The position numbers and the translations under genes were made by a program. 64,000 nucleotides of DNA. It comes from Harpalus rubripes (lineage: Eukaryota > Arthropoda > Insecta > Coleoptera > Carabidae). The notes under the pieces are model-generated. The model saw nothing but the letters and a program-made list of their open reading frames with translations. It was not told where the DNA came from and did not search any database. This document shows positions 24,301 through 33,317 of the stretch, piece after piece. The DNA lies in assembly GCA_963082715.1 (NCBI GenBank), contig OY720456.1:48894607-48958606 (forward strand). Reading direction: 5' to 3'. Numbering within the stretch: position 1 is the first letter of the stretch; each line of letters begins with the position of its first letter.

Positions 24301-24311
24301 AAAAACTTCAT
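15034..24311 (-). CDS. F-box protein gene, five coding exons, 447 residues
   Basis: The exons join in frame: 24311-24143, 20565-20369, 19983-19636, 17592-17310 and 15380-15034. Every junction has GT-AG ends (donors GTAAGT, GTATAT, GTGAGA, GTAAAG; acceptors all end in AG after T-rich tracts), and the phases match (1/1, 0/0, 0/0, 1/1). Splicing exon 1 to 2 creates an F-box at residues 36-80: it starts ILDLPAENIQQILQW and continues CTDL, then LISKFFKDIVNELLFRKF. F-box proteins bind Skp1 and bring substrates to SCF ubiquitin ligases. The helical stretch after it weakly recalls FBXO28, but the C-terminal half (residues 239-447) is not a family I recognise and has no transmembrane segment. The frame is intact, with no stops and balanced codon use, so the gene is probably functional. 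The start could also be Met7 (MAPSHIYPKRRR). Confidence 0.85.
15484..16349 (+). mobile_element. (CA)n-core repeat, subfamily B, copy 2 (no right end, with hAT MITE inside)
   Basis: Left end GGTGTGGCCAACACAATACC with TTCCGTCATTTATAGCC. It is split by the element at 15525-15928, then shares a body with copies at 13438 and 16350 (TTGACAGTGACATTTATCTG). It runs into copy 3 at 16350 without its own (CA)n. It lies in intron 4 of the F-box gene. Confidence 0.65.
15525..15928. mobile_element. hAT-type MITE, 404 bp, 8-bp target duplication
   Basis: Ends CAGTGGCGGCGCCAGG and GCGCCGCAACTG, with further inner pairing (GGGTGGGCAC..GTGCCCACCC). TTTATAGC is duplicated at 15517-15524 and 15929-15936. Terminal CAGTG and an 8-bp duplication are hallmarks of hAT elements. 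No transposase frame. Confidence 0.85.
16350..17150 (+). mobile_element. (CA)n-core repeat, subfamily B, copy 3 (with SINE inside)
   Basis: Left end GGTGTGGCCATCACAATACC with TCCCGCC. It has the B body, a short (CACATA)n core at 16985-17025, and CATCGTGAAAATG. The right end is ACCTTCCTTACCAAGGGTAG then CGGGAAGTAAAAA. It lies in intron 4 of the F-box gene. Confidence 0.7.
16500..16643 (-). mobile_element. tRNA-derived SINE
   Basis: On the minus strand an A box (TGGCTCAGTGTAG, 16634-16622) and a perfect B box (GGTTCGAATCCC, 16584-16573) are spaced as in a tRNA, within a GC-rich head. It ends in an A-rich tail (TTTAAAAAAG at about 16500). It interrupts the B-type repeat, which resumes with ATAAAATGAAG. 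The tRNA-like 3' half does not close into an acceptor stem, so it is not a tRNA gene. Confidence 0.75.
17310..17592 (-). CDS. F-box gene, exon 4
   Basis: Acceptor GTTCTAG, then ATG-CGT-TAC. 94 codons plus one base, ending AAC-ACA-G before GTAAAG. It contains PDSWFIVLSTEQLSKPDAK and an LRLRRLL stretch. Family not recognised. Confidence 0.8.
17696..17860 (+). mobile_element. 5'-truncated SINE copy
   Basis: It shares GCCCGTGAGGT.ACGC, GGTAAACG and the tail TTGGCACACCCAGCAA with GGTAATATGCCGTGATGAT. These are found in the SINE copies in the palindrome arms (50697 and 55090) and, tail only, at 62320. It lies in intron 3 of the F-box gene. Confidence 0.55.
17975..19474 (-). mobile_element. Mariner/IS630-type transposon with decayed transposase
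   Basis: The termini AAGGTGCATTCACAAATGAA and TTCATTCGTGAATGCACCTT form about 30-bp inverted repeats around a transposase pseudogene. It sits entirely inside intron 3 of the F-box gene, on the same strand. Related short copies are at 23165-23699 and 63470-63540. Confidence 0.8.
18179..19039 (-). pseudogene. Mariner-like transposase pseudogene
   Basis: ATG at 19039 (MASYTIEQHFQMIKLYYQN) opens an N-terminal helix-turn-helix. The usual second HTH between about residue 55 and LGLHPYKIQLTQEL is missing through an in-frame deletion of roughly 60-70 residues relative to the insect family. The catalytic core follows: FSDEAHF (first Asp), an in-frame TAA at about 18480 replacing a codon after DFFFL, then FFQQDGATCHTA (second Asp) and PPRSCDLTTLDFFLWG (third Asp). 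The frame is otherwise kept to 18179. The family catalyses cut-and-paste transposition at TA sites. One stop and one deletion make this copy inactive. Confidence 0.85.
19636..19983 (-). CDS. F-box gene, exon 3
   Basis: Acceptor TTTTTAG, then TAC-AAA-ATG. 116 codons, ending TAT-ATA-AAG before GTGAGA. Helical, Cys- and aromatic-rich sequence (LRYLYQRRSEVPLCYCF). No separate domain recognised. Confidence 0.8.
19984..20368 (-). other. Intron 2 of the F-box gene
   Basis: AT-rich, 385 bp, with no repeats recognised. The boundaries are given by the donor GTATAT at 20368 and the acceptor before 19983. Confidence 0.7.
20369..20565 (-). CDS. F-box gene, exon 2
   Basis: It follows a T-rich acceptor ending TTTTAG and completes the split Val codon. 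It encodes the second half of the F-box and an amphipathic helix region (KQLEKLNESVYNF), ending ATA-CAA-CAG before GTATAT. 197 nt. Confidence 0.85.
20690..23120 (+). repeat. Tandem satellite, about 326-bp dimeric unit derived from a LINE reverse transcriptase tail
   Basis: Seven regular units are marked by CAGCTGAGTTTGT at 21021, 21347, 21673, 21998, 22326, 22655 and 22956, with a diverged unit before the first. Each unit is two related halves of about 163 bp, one starting GACAGCTGAGTTTGTGG and one GACAGTTGAGTTGGTGA. Read on the plus strand, both halves give decayed versions of the C-terminal motif of RTE/CR1-type reverse transcriptases (RQLSWW..NL.RMNDKRTVKEVWAAK, then KR..IKPR..WDW). The array fills intron 1 of the F-box gene. 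The many frames on either strand are not genes. Confidence 0.85.
23165..23699. mobile_element. MITE related to the mariner-type element at 17975
   Basis: The ends AAGGTACATTCACAAATGAA and TTCATTTGTGAATGCACCTT match the termini of the 17975-19474 element. The left half also matches its 5' non-coding region (a block beginning CAGACATCTGTGTAAAT). It splits the satellite array. No transposase remains. Confidence 0.8.
23700..24090 (+). repeat. Diverged end of the LINE-tail satellite
   Basis: At least two more units of about 160 bp, older and more diverged (GTTGAATTGATTGAGATATT; AGCTGGATTGTTATAGATAT). The last is followed by sequence that reads as the normal continuation of the reverse-transcriptase tail, so this end may be the original retroposon copy. 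Confidence 0.6.
24143..24311 (-). CDS. F-box gene, exon 1
   Basis: ATG at 24311. It has 56 codons plus one base, ending CCC-TGC-ACC-GAT-CTA-G before the donor GTAAGT. It encodes a basic N-terminus (YPKRRRLNKR) and the first half of the F-box (LPAENIQQILQW). Met7 is an alternative start. Confidence 0.85.
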
Positions 24312-25162
24312 TAATATTCTTCAAATTGTTCAATATTATGCTCAAACACAAAATAGAATGCGTCTTTCATAAATCGTATATGCCATGCAATCGTTGCTTA
24401 GCAACAGAAAAAATCAGGTGATTGTTGAATAATTGCATTGTTGTGATGATGATATGATTGCTGTTTTTTTCAAATTTAACTACTCGCATATTTATAAATG
24501 TTCAAAGGAATTTTTAATTTTTGATTCATATTGCTTGACAAACATTAGGCATTATTTGTATTAGTTTTTGTGAAACATTACTAGAAACTGATTTCCAAAT
24601 GTTTTGCAAATCTACAGCTGTTTAATATTGGTTGATCTGGCTTTAAGGGCTTGTCTCTTTATTTAAATCCACAATTGTTTGATGGGATTCAAAAGAAGCA
24701 GAGACAAACATTGGAAAAAAAAGGATAAATAATAATATTAGCTATCTATGGCTGGGTGTGGCAATCCTTTATTCACAAATATCGGTAATGATGATGACAT
24801 ATTTGTGCCGTGTGGGTCTTTATCAGGTGTCACCTCACGGAAAATTATCTTTTCAACGTAAAATGTAAACCACGTTGCTTAAACATTTCATCTGTACAAC
24901 CGTTGTAATTTAGGTAAGGAATTTGTTACTTTAATTTTTCTTTAATGTTTTCAATTAATTTGTATCATTATTACTTAGTTTACATGCAGTTTTCAAATCG
25001 TTTTCAAACGTTATCTCAAACCAAACCTAAAATACATGGGTTTGACTTGGAAACTAGTTTCAAAACTACTCATGTAAACACTTAAAATTTAGTTTCGATA
25101 TTGCGCATGCGTACAGAGCATAACGTGTCGGTCGCTCTGTGTAATTTAATGTTACTAACCCA
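24312..25162. other. 5' flank of the F-box gene
   Basis: No coding frame or terminal repeats recognised. It should hold the promoter of the F-box gene, but I see no unambiguous TATA box or initiator. Near 24768-24850 there is a weak reverse match to the SINE family (GGTAATGATGATGACA..GTGTCACCTCACGG). Confidence 0.4.
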
Positions 25163-25180
25163 CAAATAAACTGACAGTTG

Positions 25181-25642
25181 AGAAATATTCGTTTTCCGGG
25201 AATGGACTGTGTCATATTTTGAGTCAAAGCTCAACGTTTCGCCCGCAGTCGTATGGGGCATCTTCAGGAGCAAGGGGGATAGTGCTGTCTTAAACAAGAT
25301 TACCCGACGTGTCAACCACACTAGAGGCCGAGTTTGAGCAACAAAGGGGGGAGACTCAGTTTACAAGGTTACCCGACGTGTAAACCACGCTAGAGGCCAA
25401 ATAAACCAAGTGACGAAAGGAAGGCCGAGAAGACAGTTATGTATATACTAATCTAAAGAACGGTAGATGAGCAAAGCTAATGAGGACCAATGGGAATCGA
25501 GTTCGTAATGGATTCTGAGAATCACATGTGGCTCAAGAAATAGCATCCCGATTGATGTTATTAGGATGTTTCCATATTTCTAAAGTTTCTCTGTATTTAC
25601 GTATGTAAAACTCAGGGACAGGAGCTAAGATGCGGGAATTTT
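25181..25642 (-). mobile_element. 462-bp retroposon insertion with 18-bp target duplication and a hammerhead-like motif
   Basis: CAAATAAACTGACAGTTG is repeated directly at 25163-25180 and 25643-25660. The insert holds two imperfect direct repeats (TTACCCGACGTGT.AACCAC..CTAGAGGCC near 25300 and 25370). On the minus strand it carries CTGAAGA-TGCCC..GCGGGC-GAAAC at 25255-25229: the CUGANGA and GAAA boxes of a hammerhead ribozyme around a G/C stem. Such motifs occur in terminal repeats of Penelope-like elements and in retrozymes. I did not find a convincing cleavage triplet. Confidence 0.65.
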
Positions 25643-25660
25643 CAAATAAACTGACAGTTG

Positions 25661-26892
25661 TGTAATTTTAGTGCGTAGTGGTACGAAGTACAAAGAATAA
25701 TTGGAATAATGGCAAAATGAAGAATTTGGAGTGAAGAGGATTTGTTACTTACATCAGCCAAATGCGCATGCGCCGAAACTGTTTTCAAATCAATCTGTGA
25801 ACCTGTTTTAAAAATTGCATGTAAACAGTTTCGCGAAATTTTGACTGAAAACTGAAACCATTTTCAAAACTACATCTAAACGTAGTATATTTATAGCTGA
25901 AAGCCCGAAACGTCCATACCGTATTATTAAATAAACACACGTTACGTAGACCATCTAGCCTTATTTATTGAAAAAACAACATATATTTAACAATTTTGCT
26001 TAAAGAATTAGGCCGATTAACTATGAAAGCTACAGGTTTGGTTTAGACTGGGCCCTTTCGCTGCCTGGGCCTGTAGCGATCGCCAAATCGCCACAATGGC
26101 CAGTCCGACGCTGCTTTCATCAAATATTATATGAAAGAAACAATTGGATACTTAGATTTTAAAATCAGCAAGTGTAAATGGAATTAGTAAAATGTAATGT
26201 ATTATTCACAATTGTATGTATGTACTATAATTTGATCCTCGTAAGAAAGCACAAAGCTACACTGGCTGTAAATAAAAATAACTCTTCTCATCTTTTTGTG
26301 TAGATATTCTTTATGTGTATGACTCTGAACGAATCAGTGTAAGTTACAATGATGTACGTGGTGGATATACGTTGTGAAGAAGCTAGTGTTACCGTGGTAA
26401 GCTCGCATAAAGAACAGATTATTTCAGGCGTGCCTCTGATAACACAGAATTATGGGAGATGACGCTGTTTCAGCACTGAAACACACACGAGTCTGAAAAA
26501 TGAGGAAAGAGGAGAATATGCTCTTTTAATTATTTCTTTTGTTAATGTACGTGTTTGTACTCACTCATGAGTTTGTACCTGGAATGGAATGTTTGGTAGT
26601 AAAAAATGTCGATATTTTAAATTGTTTTTATAACATTCAGAACCATGCACGGTTCAATTATTAAAAAAATAATCATGGAATTCACCAAGTCTTGTATTCA
26701 GGACTTTCCTGGGTAGCAGGATACTCTATCAGGGTATCTTAAGATCAAATTACACATATGCAATAAAATTTGAAAATCAATGTATGAAGCTCCATAATAT
26801 TTTGGCCGGTTTTCGTTTTCAATAGACAAATTATAAATTTTATTTAAATTTCTTTTCCATACGTTTAGTCGATCAACTTTATCTTCTTTGCC
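25661..26892. other. Unannotated spacer
   Basis: No gene supported. A 96-codon minus frame at 26698-26988 runs into the terminal repeat of the next element and has no known domain. Confidence 0.4.
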
Positions 26893-27658
26893 AGGGTGTC
26901 TCACAACTCGCACCCCAGACGAAACTGACACTTGCCGACAACAAATAAAAGAAAATAATTTGCGGCTGCTTGCATAACGGAGTAACAAGACTTTTTAATC
27001 CACCCATCCCGGAAGGTTATCTTGAGGTGTGATGATATTATTACAAAATAAAACTAGTTGCTAGGTTTTAAAAATACTACTAGTGAGTTACAAAATTTGT
27101 TTGACTTACTGTAATTTTGACACTTTAGAGTTGACATTTCACTGTCAACAAATTTAGGTTAGCGAAGGTGTCATCCGAGATCATCATTTTGATCTGGCAT
27201 AATTTGACCGGTCTCATGCGTCCTTGCGATGGCTCTCATTATCACTTTATGATCCACAAGATTTCTATCCGGAAAACGTTCCGAATAGACTGGTGCTGCC
27301 TCTCTGGCGTTACGTCCACATTCTCCGAAAATTATAATCATTTCTAAGTAATCAGCGGCTGAATACATGGTAAGAATTTGCCTTTTTTATTCACCTTGTC
27401 AAATTTAATTTGACACTGACATTTTTCAAAAACTACAGTCATCCACACATTTTAAAGAAGATTTGATTAGTATAAAACCCTAGTAACGTAAAATTACGGC
27501 AAACACACGTTAAAGGTGTAGGTCTCTGATTGGTCAATTTTAAGACGACTTTTCTCGAATATCTTTTAAGCTAGATTTATTTTCTTCGAAATTACACATC
27601 CGAGTGCAGTCTCGTGTTCCCTCATTCGCTCTGGGGCGCGAGTTGTGAGACAGCCTGT
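26893..27658. mobile_element. DNA transposon remnant with GTGTCTCACAACTCGC termini
   Basis: The left end AGGGTGTCTCACAACTCGCA with CCCCAGA is mirrored by TCTGGGGCGCGAGTTG with TGAGACAGCCTGT at the right end. Inside, on the minus strand, is an N-terminal helix-turn-helix fragment of a transposase. The right end abuts the (TA)n in which the LINE fragment starts. Confidence 0.65.
27171..27368 (-). pseudogene. Transposase N-terminal HTH fragment (DUF4817-like)
   Basis: 65 codons from ATG at 27368: MYSAADYLEMIIIFGECGRN then A.EAAPVYSERFPDRN. This has the spacing of the DUF4817 helix-turn-helix that opens many insect IS630/mariner transposases (typically ..ILLYGEAGRNA..A..LY..RFPNR). The catalytic part is deleted. 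Confidence 0.6.
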
Positions 27659-27662
27659 ATAT

Positions 27663-28699
27663 ATATATATAAAGCTTTGTCCTGGTTAGAGACATATTTA
27701 AGTAATAGATCTCAAATAGTTTCAATAAAAATCGAAGACACATCTTACAAGTCTAGTACTAATGAAGTTGTTTTTGGAGTCCCTCAAGGTAGTGTGCTAG
27801 GTCCATTACTCTTTCTTCTATACATTAATGACCTACCATCCTTCATACAGAATGCTGGCATATGCCTTTTTGCGGATGATACATCTATAATATCATAAGC
27901 ACCCACAATAACAGAATTAAACAATACACTTCAAAATAATATAAATGCAATGATTAAATGGTGTAAATCAAATGGACTAGCACTTAACTCTAGTAAAACC
28001 AATCTAATACAGTTCCTTATACGGGGATCCAATTTTGATATTTCCGTGAATTTGAATCTTACTAGCATTACCCCCTCAACGTCCACGAAAATATTAGGAC
28101 TGCATGTTGACTATAATCTATCATGGTCTACACATGCTAGCTCTGTTGTAAGTTCTCTCTACAGAGCATGCTTTGTTTTGAGAAAACTAAGGAACTGTGT
28201 TAGTACTGAAATACTGAAATTATATTATTATGCACATGTTCATTCAATTATCTCTTACTGCATTATTTGTTGGGGGAATTCATCTCAAGCTATACATGTT
28301 TTTAAAGCCCAAAAACTCGTCATTAGAGCGATGATAAATGCAAATTTTAGAGCTCCATGTAGAAATTTATACAAAGAACTAGGAATTCTAACATTACCAT
28401 GTATCTACATTATGTCTTGTGTTATGTTTATAAAAAAAAATCCATCTTTAATTCCCACTTCTAAACAGGTTAATTTCTACAATACTAAATTTAACAGTAA
28501 CTTACTAGCACCGAAACATAATACACAAAATTTCCACCAGAATGTAGCATATATGCCTATTACAATTTATAATCGTTTACCTATAATATTAAAGTCTGAA
28601 ACAAATATAAATATCTTTAAAAATAAAATTAAGGTCATCCTCATGAAAAACAATTTTTACTCTGTGGAAGAATATTTTTGTTCGAAGTTAAACATATAA
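27663..28699 (+). pseudogene. 5'-truncated jockey-like LINE reverse transcriptase
   Basis: The open frame starts in (TA)n at 27663 (KALSWLETYLSNRSQ). It contains the RT motifs GVPQGSVLGPLLFLLYINDL and FADDT, the catalytic YXDD-equivalent. An in-frame TAA at 27896 is followed in the same frame by the thumb region, WCKSNGLALNSSKTNLIQF and ILGLHVDYNLSW, continuing to LRKLRNCVS and the stop at 28699. The AP endonuclease and most of the fingers and palm are missing, so this is a dead 5'-truncated insertion. The 3' end is an AT-rich tail running into (TA)n. Confidence 0.85.
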
Positions 28700-28707
28700 A
28701 TTTATAA

Positions 28708-28782
<75 letters not shown>
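28708..28782. repeat. (TA)n microsatellite
   Basis: About 37 TA units between the 3' end of the LINE fragment and the next transposon. Confidence 0.95.
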
Positions 28783-28786
<4 letters not shown>

Positions 28787-30673
28787 GGTGGAACATCATA
28801 CCTGTGTACATAGGCGATTCATATGAGAAAAACAGTTTTTTCGTGCGCATTGCTCCCCAAATTATTTTAGACAAAAATACTTCAAATAAATGTTGTAGAG
28901 CATAAAATTCTGCATCTAAATCAATAAACAGAATTACTTTTACATGCTTTGTAACGACAGAAATTAAATAAGAAAATATTGAAAATTACGTTGAAAATAT
29001 CAAATAGCCATGGAATTGAAACAAAAATAGAAACAAATAAATAGGTAAATTAAATTCATACAAAAATCTCCATACCTATTATTACGACAATTGTACATTT
29101 CAATGAAATATTTATTTTTTATAGGATTTTTATTGAAAATCTTTTTAAATTGGAAATAATTCATGTAAACATTAAGACCTATCTACTACAATTCAAATTT
29201 CAAACAGTAATTCTCTGAATAAAATAATCACTACAATTTATTATTATAAAAATATTCGAATAATCCTCCGTTTTCAGCCAAGCCAAGTCTATTGTAGAAT
29301 GAATTTCTTACATTAGCGAGCTGCCTATTTGTGATTAAGGCGCTCTCCTCCATGATAGCTTCTCTCAATGAATTAATATTTGGGTGGCGCTGCTTATAAA
29401 TTTTACATTTAAGATGAACCCCTTAAAAAAAAGTCGCAAGGTGCTAAATCAGGAGATCTGGCTGGCCAATTTAAAGTTCCACCACGACCAATCCAGCGAT
29501 TTGGAAATGCTTGGTTTAAATAATCTCTAACACTTACTCCGAAATGAGCTGGGCAGCCATCTTGTTGAAACCAAACCTCCTGATTTTCGCGCGCTACGCT
29601 GTCTAATGCAGGGCCGATCTCATTAATCAAGAGTTCTAAGTATGTTTCAGAATTTAAGTTGCCAACGATCTCAAATGGTCCAATAATATTGCTATTAAAA
29701 ATGCCTGCCCAAATATTAATTTTTTGATGATATTGCGTTCTGGTGGTAACATTTAATCTTGGATTTTCTAGAGCCCAGTGCCTATCATTTTGAACGTTTG
29801 GTTCATTGTTTAATGTAAAAGTACACTCATCGGTAAAGCAAATAGATGGAAGAAAATCACGATCCCGATTTGCTCGTTCTTGCATATCTTTACAAAAAAC
29901 TCGCCTACTTTCTTCATCAATGGGCGAAATGTCTTGATGGCATTGCATCTTATAAGGGTGGTATTTATGTTTTTTAAGAATGCGCAATACAGTAGAATGA
30001 GCAATCTCACATTCCTGCGCTATTATTCTTGAACTTAATTTAGGATTAAAATTTATTAATTCCAGAACTCTTTGTTCGTTTTCTAAATTAATGCGATTAT
30101 TTTTATTTCCTATAACTAAAGATATGATTTGTTTGTAAATCTCTTAAAAAATATTCAAATTTAAATTTACCTGTACTATTTTCCGCCGCAACACTTGCCG
30201 TGGATTCAAATTTTTGAACATACGCGCGTATTGTTGTAGCGCTTGGAATTGGCCTATTTGGAAATTTCACGGCGAATAAATCTCTAACTATACGTAAACA
30301 ATTTCCACTATAAAAAGTTTTTATTATAAAAACCCTTTCTTCGTTAGAATAAACTGAATTCATTTTGATATTTTACCGTCAAATTAGTTATTTATCTGTC
30401 AAACGTCAGACATTTATTTGTTTCTATTTTTGTTTCAATTCCATGGCTATTTGATATTTTCAACGTAATTTTCAATATTTTCTTATTTAATTTCTGTCGT
30501 TACAAAGCATGTAAAAGTAATTCTGTTTATTGATTTAGATGCAGAATTTTATGCTCTACAACATTTATTTGAAGCATTTTTGTCTAAAATAATTTGGGGA
30601 GCAATGCGCACGAAAAAACTGTTTTTCTCATATGAATCGCCTATGTACACAGGTATGATGTTCCACCCGGTAT
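28783..30673 (-). mobile_element. Mariner/IS630-type transposon with about 260-bp terminal inverted repeats
   Basis: The ends CCGGGTGGAACATCATACCT and AGGTATGATGTTCCACCCGG are the tips of inverted arms 28783-29041 and 30410-30673, which are almost identical. It is flanked by TA-rich sequence on both sides and contains a nearly complete transposase gene. The 12126-13253 element is a deleted relative. Confidence 0.85.
29231..30363 (-). CDS. Mariner-like transposase, probably with a small intron and one frameshift
   Basis: ATG at 30363 (MNSVYSNEERVFIIKTFYSG) starts the first HTH. After AAC-AGT-ACA-G a stretch with GTAAAT and TTTAG ends (about 30168-30115) would, if spliced, join in frame to the second HTH (INLENEQRVLELINF, then STVLRILKKHKYHPYKMQ). 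Catalytic motifs follow: CFTDECTF, WFQQDGCPAHF and WPARSPDLAPCDFF. A one-base shift in the T/G homopolymers near 29430 breaks the frame after DFFLRG; the next frame continues KCKIYKQRHPNINSLREAI to FEYFYNN and a stop at 29231. The element is young but this copy is inactive unless the shift is a sequencing error. Confidence 0.75.
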
Positions 30674-31469
30674 ATATATGTAATGTTTATCAAGGAATCC
30701 ATTTTTGGCACAATTAAAGTTGTATATTCAACCCTTGATTTGTTAGATATTCACCACCCAAAATTAGGTAGAGTTAATCAATTTTCGATTTTACCATTAG
30801 ATTCTTCTTATTTTCTCATATACGTATACCAATTTTCATAGTGTTTTGTGTTGGGATTTCTAAATCGAATTTGCCGCAAAACTCAGTTATTATTGTGCGC
30901 TACCGTTGCGTGGGTCGCCCACAAAAATTCATGGGTTGAACTTAGTTCAAACAAAAAGTAGAATGAAAAACTAATTAATATCCTCGTCAAGAGAAGGAAA
31001 ACACATGTTTAATTTGTATAATTGTTGATTTTAATTCATGAAATAATGTATGTAAACAGGTAAACACTACAAAGTGCAGATTAAAATTTTGACAATGACA
31101 TTTAATTAGAATGTAAAACGTGAGTTTTATCGCTGGAACAAGAATTATAATTAGGGCAGTACATGACAGGGTGGCGTGCATTTTTATTAAGATATGTTGG
31201 TCAAATCCTACACGCAACTTGATAGTGGTTTACAATCACTGTTAATTAATTTGAATGTAAAAGATAAAAATATTTTACATTTTAGTGGAATTGCCAGAAT
31301 GAGTGATAAAATAAAACTTTCAAGAAATGTGAAAAGCTTTATTCAGCATTCTTTATTTACTTTTTATCTTGCGCTACAAAAATAAGTTGGTAGAATAATA
31401 GTACATTTATTTAACAGAGAAAAGCGTCGACCTACATTTATGAAACTTGTTATTATATCTTTATTTTTA
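30674..31469. other. Unannotated spacer
   Basis: No gene, RNA or terminal repeat recognised. Confidence 0.4.
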
Positions 31470-31589
31470 CCTCCCGTCATACCGTAGGTAAGGGATATAA
31501 TGTAATCGTGCCAAAAATTCGATGATGAGTTTTCAGTAAATAAGCACGAATTAGAGTCCCAACAACACGTTTTTACCATTTTTACAATG

Positions 31590-31600
31590 ATGTGTGTGTT

Positions 31601-31656
<56 letters not shown>

Positions 31657-31686
31657 CGCGCGCGTGTGCTTGTGTGTTTGTGTGTG

Positions 31687-31724
<38 letters not shown>
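31590..31724. repeat. (TG)n/(GC)n microsatellite core
   Basis: A (TG)n tract with an internal GCGCGCGCGCGCGC run, all alternating purine-pyrimidine. Frames through it are artefacts. Confidence 0.95.
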
Positions 31725-31894
31725 CGATTTTTTCGTCCACGATAACTCTTATGACAAACCTCCAAATATATCTATTTTCCGTATTTAAGCTTCCTGCATT
31801 CATATGAGTTGATTAGATTTTGGGTAAAATTGTATAAATGGAAGTGATACTTTACTTGAAGCCCATAACAGTTTTTAATGAGAAACTATAGTTC

Positions 31895-32064
31895 TGTTCG
31901 CGGTAGCGATCCCGGACTAGTTTGAGCACCATACGCATGCGCAGTTTCATTTTAGTTGTTCGCGGTACGACTCTGACTGACACTTGATTGGTCACTGTTG
32001 GTCACGTACTAATCAGACCTGCCCGAGTGATGCTCAAACTAGTCCGGGATTGCTACCGCGAACA
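31895..32064. mobile_element. Short MITE with 34-bp termini (TGTTCGCGGTAGC)
   Basis: TGTTCGCGGTAGCGATCCCG then GACTAGTTTGAGCA is mirrored at the right end. It interrupts a tandem unit of the C-type repeat that is continuous in the copy at 41806. About 170 bp, non-coding. Confidence 0.8.
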
Positions 32065-33317
32065 AACCTAATATTAAAATATAATCCAAAACTTTTCAAT
32101 TTTAGTATTTAAGACTTTTATATCATGGGAAACAACATATTTGATTTTGGCTAAAATTAATCAACCAGAAGTGATACTTTACTTGAAACTCTGAACAGAT
32201 TCTCGTGAAAAATATATTATGATATACTCCAAAACTTGTCAAATTTAGTATTTACGACTTTTATATGAAGGGGAACAACATTTTTGATACAATTGATAAA
32301 CCGGAAGTGGTACTTTATTTGAAGCTCTGAACAGATTTTCGTGAAAACATTTTTTCATACATCAAACATATAATTCAAAACCATAATTACATTTTAGTAG
32401 AAATATTTGTGGTCGTGAAAGTCTTTTATGGGATAATAATAATCCATTTGATAACCATTTTTTTACACATATTCTTTACTCAATAAAGAAATAATAATTA
32501 AAGTAATAATGTCAATATTTTTTTTGCAAAATGACATTACAATGACAGTTTAATTTACAATAATAGTTAGTATCTTTTCTAAAAAAATTGGCTAAAGTCG
32601 TTATGACAAACGGTATAACGACGTTTATAACGATCTTACAAGGATCTTACTTAGTGAATACGATTTTTACAAAATGTCGTTCAGGATCACATCGTTACAT
32701 TTATAAATAACGATAGTTGTTATATAACGATATTTTTACAGAATAAGCCTGTAATACTGTTATATAACGGGAAGCAACATATTAGATTTTGGCGAAAATT
32801 GATAAACCAGAAGTGATTACTTTATTTGAAGTTCTGAACAGATTTTCATGAAAAATAAATTGATAGAATCCAAAACTTTTCAAATTTAGTATTTAAGTCT
32901 TTTATATTAATAAGAACGACATATTAGATGTTTTCTAAAATTGATAAACCGGAAGTACTACTTTACAGGAAGCTATAAATAGATTTTCTTGAAAAAATAT
33001 ATTAAAACATTATCCAAAACTTCTCAAATTAGGTATTTAAAACACGTGTATAATTTGAAACATTAGATTTTGAGTATACCTATATGATAAACCGGAAGTG
33101 GTACTTAATTTGAAGCTCTTAACAGATTTTCGAGGAAAAACATAATAAAATATAATCCAAAATTTCGTATTACAGATTTTTCTATTTATTGGAACAACAA
33201 ATTAGATTTTGTTTATAAACGATCAATCGGAAGTGATACTTTACATAAAGCTCATTGCGATTTTACACATGGAATTGACCGGGAGGTTGTTGTATATTTA
33301 CAACAATAAAAATATAC

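Larger units (their letters stand above)
31470..33290 (-). mobile_element. (CA)n-core repeat, subfamily C, copy 1, with subterminal tandem repeats
   Basis: In reverse orientation, it starts with the terminal hairpin (TACCTCCC-GTCATACCGTAGG-TAAGGGA), then GTGCCAAAAATTCGA, then a (TG)n core with a (GC)n patch (31590-31722). About eight diverged units of 160-180 bp follow, each with AACCGGAAGTGATACTTTAC and CAGATTTTCGTGAAAAA. It ends CATGGAATTGACCGGGAGGT. The GTTCGCGG MITE (31895-32064) is nested in the first unit. Confidence 0.75.

Noticed and set aside
26698..26988. 96-codon minus-strand frame
   Set aside because: It runs through the terminal repeat of the 26893 element and shows no domain or splice-supported continuation.
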